From contig NZ_RAHH01000018.1 of the NCBI RefSeq assembly GCF_003602095.1, positions 1 through 64,000 of the forward strand: DNA of 64,000 bases, read 5' to 3'. Position numbers and translations under genes: made by a program. The DNA comes from Rahnella woolbedingensis (GTDB lineage Bacteria > Pseudomonadota > Gammaproteobacteria > Enterobacterales > Enterobacteriaceae). The notes beneath the pieces were generated by a model that saw only the letters and a list, made by a program, of their open reading frames with translations, did not search any database and was not told where the DNA came from. Below, piece after piece: positions 26,625-36,547 of this stretch. Numbering within the stretch: position 1 is the stretch's first letter; each line of letters opens with the position of its first letter.

Positions 26625-27857
26625 ATGAGCCAACCTGAAGTGCATCTCGCCCGTGACGGGGCGAACAACAGGCGCAGCAAGGCTGCACGCGCACTGATTC
26701 TCAGCGTGCTGAAGCAGCTGAAAGGGGCCGGTCTGACCCTGCGGGAACCGGGCGAAGACGCCATTTTTTTTGGTGATCACGCAGCCCCTTTGCAGGGCGA
26801 AATCGAAGTTCATCGTCTGCGCGCTTACCGCCGGGTTTTACTGGGCGGCAGCATTGCGGCGGGTGAAAGTTTTATTGATGGCGACTGGACCACACCGAAC
26901 CTGACGACGGTGTTACAACTGCTGGCGGAAAACCTGAAACTGGTGGATAAACTCGAAGCGCGCCTGAGCTGGCTCAGTACGCCCGCCAATAATCTGATCC
27001 ACTTTTTCCGCCGTAACAGCCCTTCTCAGGCGCGAAAAAATATCTCCGCCCATTACGATCTGGGCAACGATTTTTATCAGGGTTTTCTCGATGAGAAAAT
27101 GCTCTATTCCTCCGCCTGGTATCAGGAACCGCAAATGACGCTGGAACAGGCGCAGGAAGCCAAAATGCGCCGGCTGTGCGAACAGCTGCAACTGCATGCG
27201 GGGGATCATCTGCTGGAAATCGGTACCGGCTGGGGCGCGATGGCGGAATTTGCCGCGCGCGAATACGGCTGTCAGGTGACCACCACCACCATTTCCCGCG
27301 AGCAATACCGCTTTGCCTGCGAGCGTATTGAAAAAGCCGGGCTGAGCGACCGCGTAACCGTCTTGTGCGAGGACTACCGCTCGCTGCGGGGCCAGTTCGA
27401 TAAACTGGTGTCGATTGAGATGATTGAGGCGGTCGGTAAGCGTTATCTCTCGACCTTCTTCAAACGCTGTAACGCGCTGCTTAAACCTCAGGGACGGATG
27501 GCAATTCAGGCGATCACCATTGCCGACCAGCGTTATGCGTCTTACAGCCGCAAAGTCGATTTCATCCAGCGTTATGTGTTTCCCGGCGGCTTTCTGCCCT
27601 CCATCACCGCCATGAATGACACCATGACGCGCTGCACCAGTCTGGTGGTTCGTGATTTATTTGATATTGGATCCGATTACGCCCGCACCCTGCATGAATG
27701 GCGCGAGCGCGTGCAACGTTACTGGAATGCGCAAACCGGCGATGGACAGGACGAACATTTTCGCCGCCTGTGGCTGTTTTATCTGTGCTATTGCGAGGCC
27801 GGTTTCCGCGCCCGCACCATCAGCACCGTGCAACTGACCGCCGAGCGACGCGGATGA
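26625..27857 (+). CDS. Cyclopropane-fatty-acid-synthase-like methyltransferase
   Basis: A 410-residue SAM-dependent methyltransferase of the CFA-synthase family. Residues ~135-150 show ISAHYDLGNDFYQGFLD; the SAM-binding motif is LLEIGTGWGAMAEFAAREYG; YSSAWYQEP and VSIEMIEAVGKRY are further family marks. CfA-type enzymes add a methylene to membrane unsaturated fatty acids; homologues in such operons may make a methyl-branched chain instead. It differs from housekeeping Cfa by its operon context. It ends with a four-base overlap with the next start. Confidence 0.9.
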   Translation: MSQPEVHLARDGANNRRSKAARALILSVLKQLKGAGLTLREPGEDAIFFGDHAAPLQGEIEVHRLRAYRRVLLGGSIAAGESFIDGDWTTPNLTTVLQLLAENLKLVDKLEARLSWLSTPANNLIHFFRRNSPSQARKNISAHYDLGNDFYQGFLDEKMLYSSAWYQEPQMTLEQAQEAKMRRLCEQLQLHAGDHLLEIGTGWGAMAEFAAREYGCQVTTTTISREQYRFACERIEKAGLSDRVTVLCEDYRSLRGQFDKLVSIEMIEAVGKRYLSTFFKRCNALLKPQGRMAIQAITIADQRYASYSRKVDFIQRYVFPGGFLPSITAMNDTMTRCTSLVVRDLFDIGSDYARTLHEWRERVQRYWNAQTGDGQDEHFRRLWLFYLCYCEAGFRARTISTVQLTAERRG

Positions 27858-28357
27858 CGTCCCTGCGCTTCTGGTTGCTGGCAGCAGGCTTCGACGTCTG
27901 GTGGACGCTGGCAGTCTGGGGGCGCGAACGGTTTATTCTTTTTCTGCTGATCAGCAGTTTTCTGATGCTGGCGTTCACGCCATCCCGCCGCCGCTTGTGG
28001 GTGGCTGTGGCCTGCACGCTGGGCATCATGATGGATTCGTTGTGGTGTATTTTAGGTCTGTTTGAGTTCACGGATTCCGCCGCCGTGCCGTCGTGGATGA
28101 TGACGCTGTGGCTGGGTTTCAGTGCCTGGTGGCTGTGGCTGCTGGGCGTTTTGCGGCTGAAAGTGTACTGGCTGATACCGCTCGGTGCCGTCAGCGGTCC
28201 GTTTGCTTACTTTGTCGGTATGCACCTTGGCGCGATGCAACTTCAGGCCACGCCGTGGCATGTCTGGCCGCTGCTGGCTGCTGGCTGGGCGCTGTTTTTA
28301 CCGCTGATCAGCCTGCCGGTTCTGCTCAGCCAAAATTCCCTGCGGAGAAGAAGATGA
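27854..28357 (+). CDS. DUF2878 membrane protein
   Basis: A 167-residue inner-membrane protein with about five hydrophobic helices (FWLLAAGFDVWWTLAVWG; LFLLISSFLMLAFTP; LGIMMDSLWCILGLFEF; WLWLLGVLRL; MWPLLAAGWALFLPLIS-like). Length and position match the DUF2878 family that follows CFA-like genes. No enzymatic motif is visible. Start is the ATG overlapping the previous TGA. Confidence 0.82.
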   Translation: MTSLRFWLLAAGFDVWWTLAVWGRERFILFLLISSFLMLAFTPSRRRLWVAVACTLGIMMDSLWCILGLFEFTDSAAVPSWMMTLWLGFSAWWLWLLGVLRLKVYWLIPLGAVSGPFAYFVGMHLGAMQLQATPWHVWPLLAAGWALFLPLISLPVLLSQNSLRRRR

Positions 28358-28881
28358 AATCACTCTTAACCGCCGCGCTGATACTGATATTTTCCTCTCC
28401 GCTATTCGCCGCTGTGCCGTGGGAACAGTGGAAACCCGTCGGACACGCCACGCTCAGTTGGGGGCCTTTCGAGGTTTATAATTCGCAGTTGCTGACTCCT
28501 GACGGTAAATATCAGCCCCAAAAATGGCCGCTGGCGTTAGACATTGATTACCTGCGTAATATTGACCGTGCGGAACTGACCAAAGCGACCGAAGAACAGT
28601 GGCAGATGCTCGGACTGCTGGCGCAGGCGCAAAAAAATGGCTGGCTGGAAGCCGTTGAAGACACCTGGCCGGACGTCAGTAATGGCAGCGAAATCATTTT
28701 TGTCGCCACAGAAAATGGCGGGCAGTTTTACAGCCGTGCGGCCAATAGCGTGATAATCAACCCGGCAGGCAAAACGTTCAGCCCGGCTTTCCGCGACGCC
28801 TTCCTGGCCATCTGGCTCTCTCCCCAAACGCAATATCCGGATTTACGCAGCAAACTGACCGGTGCCAGCGCATCGGATTAA
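28354..28881 (+). CDS. Chalcone-isomerase-like periplasmic protein
   Basis: A 175-residue protein with a cleavable signal peptide (MKSLLTAALILIFSSPLFAA). The mature part holds GHATLSWGPFEVYNSQLLTPDGKY and the later SVIINPAGKTFSPAFRDAFLAIWLSP, both typical of the bacterial chalcone-isomerase-like family, whose relatives bind fatty acids. It may carry or receive the modified lipid outside the inner membrane (inference). It overlaps its upstream neighbour by four bases and has GGAGAAG as ribosome site. Confidence 0.83.
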   Translation: MKSLLTAALILIFSSPLFAAVPWEQWKPVGHATLSWGPFEVYNSQLLTPDGKYQPQKWPLALDIDYLRNIDRAELTKATEEQWQMLGLLAQAQKNGWLEAVEDTWPDVSNGSEIIFVATENGGQFYSRAANSVIINPAGKTFSPAFRDAFLAIWLSPQTQYPDLRSKLTGASASD

Positions 28882-28903
28882 TATCCCTCTGACCGGAGGC
28901 TTT

Positions 28904-29440
28904 ATGCCTGTTTTTCGCAAAGTTTTTTTCACATTGCTGATGGGTTGCGTTCTGATCCTCAGTGGCTGCAAAGCCAACATTGAGGATTACGCCCAGGCGC
29001 AGCCGAAACTGGATATTTTCACCTGGTTCGCCGGTGAAAGCCGGGCATACGGCATGGTGCAGGATCACAGCAATAAACAAACGCGACGCTTTACCGCAAA
29101 AATCCGTGGTGATGTGGCAGGCAATACGCTGACGCTGCATGAAGATTTTGTGTATGACGACGGCGAGAAACAAACCCGCGTCTGGCACATCCGCAAACTC
29201 GCCGACGGCAGCTATACCGGCACGGCGGGCGATATTATCGGCACCGCCACCGGGCATAGTGCCGGTAACGCGTTCAACTGGAAATACGTGATGGATGTGA
29301 AATCAGGCGACAGCACCTACCGCCTGACCTTCGATGACTGGATTTATCAGCAGGACGAACAGCACCTGTTCAACGTGACGTCACTGACAAAATTCGGCGT
29401 AGAAGTCGCGCGGGTGTCGATCTTCTTTGAGAAGAAGTGA
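28904..29440 (+). CDS. DUF3833 lipoprotein
   Basis: A 178-residue lipoprotein. The signal has lipobox LSGC with Cys at residue 21-22 region (VLILSGCKANIEDY). The mature part holds the family run FTWFAGESRAYGMVQDHSNKQTRRFTAKI and DDWIYQQDEQHLFNVTSLTKFG. It is the last gene of the MerR-led operon, with a ribosome site GGAGGC. Function is unknown; a link with lipid trafficking is inferred from its neighbours. Confidence 0.85.
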   Translation: MPVFRKVFFTLLMGCVLILSGCKANIEDYAQAQPKLDIFTWFAGESRAYGMVQDHSNKQTRRFTAKIRGDVAGNTLTLHEDFVYDDGEKQTRVWHIRKLADGSYTGTAGDIIGTATGHSAGNAFNWKYVMDVKSGDSTYRLTFDDWIYQQDEQHLFNVTSLTKFGVEVARVSIFFEKK

Positions 29441-29442
29441 GG

Positions 29443-30360
29443 TTAAACCTTCACTTCTTTAATCACTGTTTTCTTGCGCCCGAAGACAAATTTCCCCAGC
29501 GTGACCAGCAGAACTGCGCAAAGGATCACGCCTAACGCTACCCACTCGACCGGTGAAAGGGATTCACCGGCGAAGCTGATACCGAGCAGAACCGCGACAA
29601 TCGGGTTCACGTAGGCATAGCTGGTGGCGATGGCGGGACGCACGGTTTTCAGCAAAAACATATACGCGCTGATGGCAATCATCGAACCAAAAACCACCAG
29701 ATAGCCGAGCGCCAGAAAACCGTGCAGTGATGGCGTCGCGGTCAGATGTTCGCCGGTAACGCGACTGGCAACCAGCAGCACCACTCCTGCGATAATCATT
29801 TCCGCGGCACCGGCCATCAGGCCTGTTGGCAGCGGCAGACGCGAACTCCATACCGAACCGAACGCCCAGCTTAATGAGGCGAGCAGGATAAGCGCCGCGC
29901 CCCACGGGTTCCCTTCCAGGTTACTGCCTGTATTAAGCAGCACAATCCCGAACAGGCCGATGGCGACACCGGTCCATTCCATACGGCTGTTAGGCATGCC
30001 CCACAGGCGACTGAAGCACAGGGTAAACAACGGAACGGTTGCCACCATCACAGCGGCAATGCCTGACGGCACCTGCATATGTTCCGCCACCGTCACCAGA
30101 CCATTACCGACAGACAGCAGCAAAATGCCCACGGCACCGGCGGCCATCCACTGTTTCAGCGTCGGGACTTTATGCCCGCGCAGCAGCAAAAACGTAAACA
30201 GAATACATCCGGCGACGAAGAAACGCAGACCGGCCATCATCAGCGGTGGCCAGCTTTCCACACCGACGCGGATAACGAAATACGTAGAACCCCAGATAAA
30301 ATACAGTGCAAACAGTGCGGCAATTAATGGCAGCAAAGAACGGGTAGCGGAACCAGTCAT
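29443..30360 (-). CDS. yedA: EamA/DMT-family transporter YedA
   Basis: A 305-residue transporter with ten hydrophobic helices in two EamA repeats. Similarity to E. coli YedA is strong: ALFALYFIWGSTYFVIRVGVESWPPLMMAG, VTVAEHMQVPSGIAAVMVATVPLFTLCFSRL and ATSYAYVNPIVAVLLG. The family exports amino acids or other metabolites; the substrate of YedA is not settled. Its stop is two bases from that of the convergent DUF3833 gene. Confidence 0.9.
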   Translation of the reverse strand: MTGSATRSLLPLIAALFALYFIWGSTYFVIRVGVESWPPLMMAGLRFFVAGCILFTFLLLRGHKVPTLKQWMAAGAVGILLLSVGNGLVTVAEHMQVPSGIAAVMVATVPLFTLCFSRLWGMPNSRMEWTGVAIGLFGIVLLNTGSNLEGNPWGAALILLASLSWAFGSVWSSRLPLPTGLMAGAAEMIIAGVVLLVASRVTGEHLTATPSLHGFLALGYLVVFGSMIAISAYMFLLKTVRPAIATSYAYVNPIVAVLLGISFAGESLSPVEWVALGVILCAVLLVTLGKFVFGRKKTVIKEVKV

Positions 30361-30583
30361 AGGGAGAACTTATTAGCGTGATAATGAAGGCCAACAGTTA
30401 ACGCTATTGGCCTGATTTTCAGCAAGGGAATCTGTGCGATCGCATCAAAATGTTGCTAAAAAGTTTCTGCATATGACAAAAAATTCGCTGATAGCGCGAT
30501 AATGTAGTCACAGCATGAATAGTCTGTTGCAGGGGTAACGAAACGATTTATAATTCGTCGTTCAAATTTCTGAGGTATTGCAC

Positions 30584-30760
30584 ATGAATTCGCTTGGCAA
30601 AAAATTATTTATCGCGCTGTTTGGTCTGATGGCGATTGGCGCAATTGGTGGCGTGATGGTTGCCGGTTATGCGGTGGTGATTCAGGACGACGTTAAAACA
30701 GTCAGCGATAACGACGCCCCTTCCGTTGTTCCGGCTCCGTCTTCTGCATCAACGAACTGA
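30584..30760 (+). CDS. Small single-span membrane protein, unknown
   Basis: A 58-residue protein with one membrane segment (about residues 8-31: [25 protein letters not shown]) and a Ser/Pro-rich tail ending [14 protein letters not shown] ribosome site GAGGT lies eight bases before the ATG. Its last 12 bases overlap the 3' end of the convergent yehW. I do not recognise a family. Confidence 0.65.
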   Translation: MNSLGKKLFIALFGLMAIGAIGGVMVAGYAVVIQDDVKTVSDNDAPSVVPAPSSASTN

Positions 30761-31507
30761 TCCGTCCACTGACCGCTGTTGCCAGCGCTGTAACCAGAGG
30801 CTCCAGCGTTCAAACAGCATATCCACGCAAATCGCCAGCAACGCAACAATCACCGCGCCCTGCAGGACGTAAGCCGTATTAAAGCCACTCAGGCCGATAA
30901 TAATCGGTGAACCCAGGCTTAACGTGCCGACCGACGAGGCAATCGCCGCCGTCCCGATATTGATAATCACCGACGTGCGGATGCCGGAAATAATCACCGG
31001 TGCGGCCAGCGGAATTTCCACTTTCCGCAACATCTGCCAGCGGCTCATGCCGACGCCCTGCGCAATCTCACGCGCAGACGCCGGTACCGATTCAATCCCG
31101 GCAATGGTCCCCTGTAAAATGGGCAGCAATCCGTAAAGCACCAGCGCGATAATTGCCGGTTTCTCGCTGAATCCCATCACCGGAACGGCCACGGCCAGCA
31201 CGGCAACCGGCGGAAAAGTCTGTCCCATTGCCACCAGCGTTTCAACCAGTGAGCGGAATTCTTTCCCCGCCGGACGCGTCACACCTACGCCTGCCGCCAC
31301 ACCAATCACCACCGCAATCAGGCTGGAAATACCGACCAGCAGCAGGTGCGCTTCCACCAGCGAGGCAAAACTTTCCTGCTGATATACCGGCCTGCTGAGC
31401 TCAGGGAACATCCAGTGAAACAGGCCGCCGAGCGAGGTCATACCGAAAATCAGCGCCAGCAACAAAGCGAACAACCAAATCAGAGGATCTGCAAACACCC
31501 GTTTCAT
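30749..31507 (-). CDS. yehW: Osmoprotectant ABC importer permease YehW
   Basis: A 252-residue permease with about six helices. The central run [42 protein letters not shown] is diagnostic of glycine-betaine/choline-type permeases. It is the last gene of the yehZYXW-type operon; its start overlaps the yehX stop. The Yeh system is a low-affinity betaine importer under sigma-S in enterics. Confidence 0.9.
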   Translation of the reverse strand: MKRVFADPLIWLFALLLALIFGMTSLGGLFHWMFPELSRPVYQQESFASLVEAHLLLVGISSLIAVVIGVAAGVGVTRPAGKEFRSLVETLVAMGQTFPPVAVLAVAVPVMGFSEKPAIIALVLYGLLPILQGTIAGIESVPASAREIAQGVGMSRWQMLRKVEIPLAAPVIISGIRTSVIINIGTAAIASSVGTLSLGSPIIIGLSGFNTAYVLQGAVIVALLAICVDMLFERWSLWLQRWQQRSVDGSVR

Positions 31508-32448
31508 GCGCCGTTCCTCTCAGTGGCCAGATCGGCGAAATGCAACACGCCGAGCGGCTGGCCCTGGTCATCAATCACCGGCAATTGCTGCACCTGCTGC
31601 GCGACAAATTTTGACAGCGCCTGGCTCAGGCTCATGGAATCGGTCAGCGGTGACTGGCTGCCGGAATATGCTTCGCCACGCCGCGTCAGTGAACCGACTT
31701 CGCGCAGTGAAAGCAGACGGATCCCCATGTCGCTGCCACCGAAGAAATCGCGTACAAACGGCGTCGCCGGTTGGGTCAGCAATTCCAGCGGCGTGCCCTG
31801 CTGCACCACTTGTCCGTCGTTAAGCAGCACGATGCGATCGGCCAGCGCCAGCGCTTCGTCGATGTCATGCGTCACCAGCACAATGGTGCGATGGGTGATT
31901 TTATGGATACGCGCCACTTCTTCCTGCAAGGTGGCACGGGTCACCGGATCGAGTGCGCCGAACGGCTCGTCCATCAGCAACACTTCCGGGTCTGACGCCA
32001 GCGCACGCGCCACGCCGACGCGCTGCTGTTGCCCGCCGGAAAGCTGATGAGGATAACGATGGCGGAACTGCTTCGGATCCAGATTGAGCAGTTCGAGTAG
32101 CTCAGTCACACGGTCGCGGATTTTCGCTTTAGGCCATTTCAGCAACTGCGGCACGGTGGCGATGTTTTCTTCCACCGTCCAGTGCGGGAACAGGCCGATG
32201 GACTGAATGGCATACCCCATCCGGCGGCGCAAATCCTGCGCGCGGAATTTTTCTATCGGTTCACCGGCAAATAAAATTTCGCCGCGATCGTGCTCCACCA
32301 GCCGGTTGATCATTTTAAGCGTGGTGGATTTTCCCGAACCGGAAGTGCCGATCAGTACTGTGAATTCGCCTTTAGCCATTTCCAGCGTGAGATCGCGCAC
32401 GACCGCTTTTCCGGCAAAGTGTTTGCTAACCTGCTTGAAATGAATCAT
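31504..32448 (-). CDS. yehX: Osmoprotectant ABC importer ATPase YehX
   Basis: A 314-residue ATPase. Walker A is GTSGSGKST, the signature [10 protein letters not shown] and Walker [13 protein letters not shown]. After the nucleotide-binding domain comes a short CBS-like tail (about 245-314; [30 protein letters not shown]), which in this family senses ionic strength. Four-base overlaps couple it with both permease genes. Confidence 0.92.
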   Translation of the reverse strand: MIHFKQVSKHFAGKAVVRDLTLEMAKGEFTVLIGTSGSGKSTTLKMINRLVEHDRGEILFAGEPIEKFRAQDLRRRMGYAIQSIGLFPHWTVEENIATVPQLLKWPKAKIRDRVTELLELLNLDPKQFRHRYPHQLSGGQQQRVGVARALASDPEVLLMDEPFGALDPVTRATLQEEVARIHKITHRTIVLVTHDIDEALALADRIVLLNDGQVVQQGTPLELLTQPATPFVRDFFGGSDMGIRLLSLREVGSLTRRGEAYSGSQSPLTDSMSLSQALSKFVAQQVQQLPVIDDQGQPLGVLHFADLATERNGA

Positions 32449-33614
32449 CTGCGTGTGGTTTCCAGAATTGAGACTGCTAATTTAAAGAGACTGTCGACGA
32501 CCACCGCCATCAGCACCGCCGGGATCACGCCGAGTAATACCAGATCCAGCGCGCTGCTCAGCAATCCCTGGAACATGATGGCACCCAGCCCGCCCGCACC
32601 AATCAGCGCCGCCACCATCGCCATGCCGACCGTTTGCACCGCCACAATGCGCACGCCGGTCAGGACAACCGGCAAGGCAATCGGCATCTGCACACGTAAA
32701 AACACCTGCGCACGGTTCATGCCCATGCCGCGTGCGGACTCAATCACCGCTTCCGGCACCGATTCCAGTCCGGCAATTACGCCGCGTACCAGCGGCAGCA
32801 GCGAATAAAGCACCAGCGCGATAATGGCCGGAGCCAGTCCGATACCACTGATGCCATGCTCCGCCAGCCACGGCAGCGATTTTGCCAGCCCGGCCAGAGG
32901 CGCAAGCAGCAGACCAAACAGCGCAATCGACGGCACGGTCTGAATAATATTCAGCACCGACAGCACCGGCCCGCGCCAGCGGGGTTTGCGGTGACACAGC
33001 AATCCGACCGGCAGGCCAATCAATACCGCAGGCACCAGCGTGCCAAACAAAATACCCAGATGCTGCCACAGCGCGTCGTTAAACACGTCGGAACGGTTGT
33101 CGTATTCTTTGAGCAGCGAAAGTTCGGCAAGCTGACCGTACGCCAGCAGCAAAACCACCGGCACGATCATCTGCACATTAAGCAAAATGCGCAGGCTGTG
33201 ATTGCGGGTAAAACGGGAAATGGCGTCGGAGGCGATCAGCAGACAAAGTGCCGCACCCGCCCAGAAACCGCCGCCGAGTGAGGTACGCGCGATACTGTCT
33301 TCATCGCCTCCCGCCAGTTGTAACGCGCTGTGCCCCGCCAGCCAGACCAATGCGGTCAGCAGGATTTCCGCCAGCAACATCACGACTAAATGATTGCGGC
33401 CATAGAGATTGAGAAAAGCGCAGACCAGCAGCAAAACGGCAGGCAGCAGCAGTAACGCAGAATAGCCATTCAGCAAGCTCGCCAGCGAAATGCCTTTGCC
33501 GGACACCAGCCTGTTAGGCGCATGACTGACGAAGGCCAGTGCGAAACCGGCCAGCAACAGCAACAAAACCAGCGTCAGCAGAACGCGGTTTTTAACGGGT
33601 GAGTGATAAGTCAA
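32445..33614 (-). CDS. yehY: Osmoprotectant ABC importer permease YehY
   Basis: A 389-residue permease, longer than YehW because four to five extra helices lie before the transport domain. The core holds GMGMNRAQVFLRVQMPIALPVVLTGVRIVAVQTVGMAM. The length matches E. coli YehY (385). It lies 60 bases after osmF and overlaps yehX by four bases. Confidence 0.92.
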   Translation of the reverse strand: MTYHSPVKNRVLLTLVLLLLLAGFALAFVSHAPNRLVSGKGISLASLLNGYSALLLLPAVLLLVCAFLNLYGRNHLVVMLLAEILLTALVWLAGHSALQLAGGDEDSIARTSLGGGFWAGAALCLLIASDAISRFTRNHSLRILLNVQMIVPVVLLLAYGQLAELSLLKEYDNRSDVFNDALWQHLGILFGTLVPAVLIGLPVGLLCHRKPRWRGPVLSVLNIIQTVPSIALFGLLLAPLAGLAKSLPWLAEHGISGIGLAPAIIALVLYSLLPLVRGVIAGLESVPEAVIESARGMGMNRAQVFLRVQMPIALPVVLTGVRIVAVQTVGMAMVAALIGAGGLGAIMFQGLLSSALDLVLLGVIPAVLMAVVVDSLFKLAVSILETTRR

Positions 33615-33674
33615 AACATTACCTGATATTAAAGAGCACGACCCGCAGGCCGTGCTCCGGGCGTCACTGCCCGG

Positions 33675-34613
33675 TTATTTTTTAACGAAACCTTTTTCCT
33701 GCAAATACTTCGCCGCCACTTTTTTCGCATCCTGACCATCAACCGCGATTTTCGCGTTCAGGCCCTGCAATGTTTTAGTGTCGAGCGAAGCAAAGACCGG
33801 TTTGAGCAAATCAGGAATGTTCGGATGTGCTTTCAGCGCGGCTTCACGAATGATTGGCGCAGGCGCATAAATCGGCTGCACACCTTTCGGGTCTTCCAGC
33901 GTTTGCAGGCCAAGCGCCGCGACAGGACCGTCCGTGCCGTAGGCCATCGCCGCATTCACACCGGAGGTTTTTTCCGCTGCCGCTTTGATAGTGACTGCCG
34001 TATCACCGCCCGCCAGCGACAGCAACTGCGCCTGATTCAGTTTGAAACCGTAGGCATTTTCAAACGCCGGTAAAGCGTCCGGACGCTCGATAAATTCTGC
34101 CGAGGCCGCCAGTTTAAACTCGCCGCCGCTGCTGATGTATTGGCCCAAATCACCCAGTGATTTCAGGTTGTGCGCACTCGCCACGTCCTGACGCACCGCG
34201 ATAGTCCAGGTATTATTCGCAGGAGACGGATTCAGCCAGACAATTTTATTCTGGTCGTAATCCAGCTTTTTGACTTTATCGAAACCGGCCTGCGCATTTT
34301 TCCACGCCGGATCTTTATCATCTGAGAAGAAGAACGCGCCGTTACCGGTGTATTCCGGATAGATATCGATTTCACCGGCGGTGATCGCGCCGCGCACCAC
34401 TTTCGTCGTTCCCAGCTGCAATTTATTGGTGGTGTGAATACCGTTGGCTTCCAGCACCTGAATAATGATGTTACCGAGCAGCGAACCTTCGGTATCAATT
34501 TTTGAGCCTACACGTACGGCATCATCAGCGGCCTGTGCGCTGAAACTTAACGCCCAAATCAGCGCCAGCGCTGCCCCTGAAAATCCTCTTACTTGCCCTG
34601 TTGTTACAGTCAT
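33675..34613 (-). CDS. osmF: Osmoprotectant-binding protein OsmF (YehZ)
   Basis: A 312-residue periplasmic binding protein with a signal peptide (GAALALIWALSFSAQA). The segment VRVGSKIDTEGSLLGNIIIQVLEANGI and the DIYPEYTGNGAFFF box are hallmarks of betaine-binding proteins of the OpuAC type. It is the first gene of the operon; the start follows AGAGGAT. It should hand glycine betaine or a related solute to YehW/YehY. Confidence 0.92.
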   Translation of the reverse strand: MTVTTGQVRGFSGAALALIWALSFSAQAADDAVRVGSKIDTEGSLLGNIIIQVLEANGIHTTNKLQLGTTKVVRGAITAGEIDIYPEYTGNGAFFFSDDKDPAWKNAQAGFDKVKKLDYDQNKIVWLNPSPANNTWTIAVRQDVASAHNLKSLGDLGQYISSGGEFKLAASAEFIERPDALPAFENAYGFKLNQAQLLSLAGGDTAVTIKAAAEKTSGVNAAMAYGTDGPVAALGLQTLEDPKGVQPIYAPAPIIREAALKAHPNIPDLLKPVFASLDTKTLQGLNAKIAVDGQDAKKVAAKYLQEKGFVKK

Positions 34614-34701
34614 GTTCTATCCTCTTATCGGGTTATGTGGTTTTTGTCGCCCGGCGACTGCTCTGTCTTTCTGCTTTCATCTGAATAAACAAGCTGCTAA
34701 C

Positions 34702-34709
34702 AAGAATAG
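34702..34709 (-). promoter_or_regulatory. Sigma-S-like -10 of osmF
   Basis: On the minus strand CTATTCTT, close to the sigma-S extended -10 CTATACTT, lies ~90 bases before osmF. This fits the stationary-phase and osmotic control known for this operon. Confidence 0.4.
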
Positions 34710-34913
34710 TCCAATTTCGCGCAGGGGAATGGAGGGTGAGCCATAAAAGCAGGAGGCGGTAGTGGAGTAAAATGCCGAAATGTTCGAAGCTTATCCGCGA
34801 TATCGCTGAGACAGGGGCGGCGGTTTCCCTACCCAAAGCCACCGATGGCAATTTTTTAGATCACTTAGTTTTAACTTATAGCCATTTGTTTTCAGGTTGC
34901 GCGAATCAGGACT

Positions 34914-34929
34914 TGTGACCAACATCACC
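34914..34929. promoter_or_regulatory. CRP-like site before the MFS gene
   Basis: TGTGACCAACATCACC differs from TGTGA-N6-TCACA at one base. A TATGCT -10 candidate is at 34937-34942. The remainder of the 34614-34973 gap shows no gene. Confidence 0.35.
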
Positions 34930-34973
34930 TCGCCTCTATGCTGGTTTTTTTGTCAAAAAGCGTAAACACAACA

Positions 34974-36467
34974 ATGTCTGATTCATTTGCGGCCTCTCCC
35001 GCCGCCTCTTCAGGGGACTACAGCGCAGATTCTGCGTCTGACAAACCGGTGGTGATTCGTTCCGCTGCCGATATTACTCAGTTAGTGAACCGCGGCGCGG
35101 CGAAAATCAGCGACGCACGCATCGTGATAGCTATCGCACTGGGCGGCGTTTTCCTCGACGCCTATGATCTGGGTGCGCTGGCTTTCGGGATGAAAGACAT
35201 CACCCGCCAGTTCGGTCTGACGCCTTCCGGCGCAGGCTTTGTGGCGTCTGCCATCACCTTCGGGGCGATTGTCGGCGCACTGTTCGGCGGCTATCTGACC
35301 GACAAAATCGGCCGTTACCGCGTGTTCATGGCTGACATGTTCTTCTTCGTGATTGCCGCGCTGGCCTGTGCCTTTGCGCCAAATGAATGGGTGCTCGGCG
35401 GCTCGCGTTTCGTGATGGGATTAGGCGTCGGCATCGATTTACCGGTAGCGATGGCGTTTCTGGCAGAGTTCTCAAAACTTCAGGGGCGCGGTAACAAAGC
35501 CTCGCGCGTAGCGATGTGGTGCCCGACGTGGTACGCAGCAATCAGCGTTTCTTATCTGCTGGTTCTGCTGCTTTACGCGGTGTTACCTGCCACGCATACC
35601 GACTGGTTGTGGCGTCTGATCCTCGGTTTCGGCGCAGTTCCGGCGATTCTGATTATCGTTATTCGTCACCGTTATATGAACGAATCCCCGGTCTGGGCGG
35701 CAAATCAGGGCGACCTGCAAAGTGCGGCGGCGATACTGCGTAAGTCTTACAACATCAATGCGGTCGTCGCGGATGATGCGGATAAAACGCCGCAGGTTAA
35801 AGTGCGCAAAGCCGCATGGCGCAACTACGGCACGCTGTTGCAGGGCGTTTATCTGCGCCGCACCGTGCTGGCGACCGTCACTGCCGTGGCCTCATCCTTT
35901 GCCTACAACGCCGTGGCGTTCGGGTTGCCGGTCATCTTATCCAGCTTCCTCAAACAGTCGATGATCAGCACCATTTTGTTCTCGCTCGGCCTGAATCTGT
36001 GCTTCGCTTTCGTCGGCGGGCTGATTGCGGTGCGGTATGTGTCGAAATTTGGCGCGTGGAAAATGACCTACGCCGGTTACGCCTGCCAGCTGGTGGCGAT
36101 GATCGGCCTCGCGCTGGTTGGCCGTCCGGCAGACGGCGGCGAAGCGGCAATTTCCATCGCCATGCTGGCGTTATTCCTGTTCGGCCAGGGCTTCGGTCCG
36201 GGCTCGCACACCATGACATTTGCCTCACTGAGCTATCCCACGTCGCTGCGCGGCATGGGTGTCGGCTTCAACCAGACGCTGATGCGCTCCAGTTCGACTC
36301 TCTCCCTGTTCTTGTTTCCGGTACTTTCTGCGGCACTCGGCACCGGCGTGTTCTGGGTGATCGCGTTAGCGCCACTGGCGGGTCTGATCGTGCTGACAGC
36401 GGTACGGTGGGAACCGTCGGGATATGATGTGGATGCAGAGGATTTTAATGCCGAAGCCGGGCATTAA
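34974..36467 (+). CDS. MFS transporter (metabolite:H+ symporter type)
   Basis: A 497-residue major-facilitator protein with twelve helices. The conserved loop between helices 2 and 3 is GGYLTDKIGRYRVFMADM; the loop ALAFGMKDITRQFGL and FGQGFGPGSHTMTFASLSYPTSLRGMGVGFNQ are typical of the metabolite/sugar:proton symporter branch. Its substrate is not evident. The Ser/Ala-rich N terminus is cytoplasmic. Start at 34974 is preferred to 34938 though neither has a strong ribosome site. A repeat hairpin follows the gene. Confidence 0.85.
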   Translation: MSDSFAASPAASSGDYSADSASDKPVVIRSAADITQLVNRGAAKISDARIVIAIALGGVFLDAYDLGALAFGMKDITRQFGLTPSGAGFVASAITFGAIVGALFGGYLTDKIGRYRVFMADMFFFVIAALACAFAPNEWVLGGSRFVMGLGVGIDLPVAMAFLAEFSKLQGRGNKASRVAMWCPTWYAAISVSYLLVLLLYAVLPATHTDWLWRLILGFGAVPAILIIVIRHRYMNESPVWAANQGDLQSAAAILRKSYNINAVVADDADKTPQVKVRKAAWRNYGTLLQGVYLRRTVLATVTAVASSFAYNAVAFGLPVILSSFLKQSMISTILFSLGLNLCFAFVGGLIAVRYVSKFGAWKMTYAGYACQLVAMIGLALVGRPADGGEAAISIAMLALFLFGQGFGPGSHTMTFASLSYPTSLRGMGVGFNQTLMRSSSTLSLFLFPVLSAALGTGVFWVIALAPLAGLIVLTAVRWEPSGYDVDAEDFNAEAGH

Positions 36468-36547
36468 GACGGCTTTTTCAGCTCAGAACGAGAAAATTTC
36501 GGTTTCTTACGTACAGTGATCACTTATCACATCGCGCCGAAACCGCC

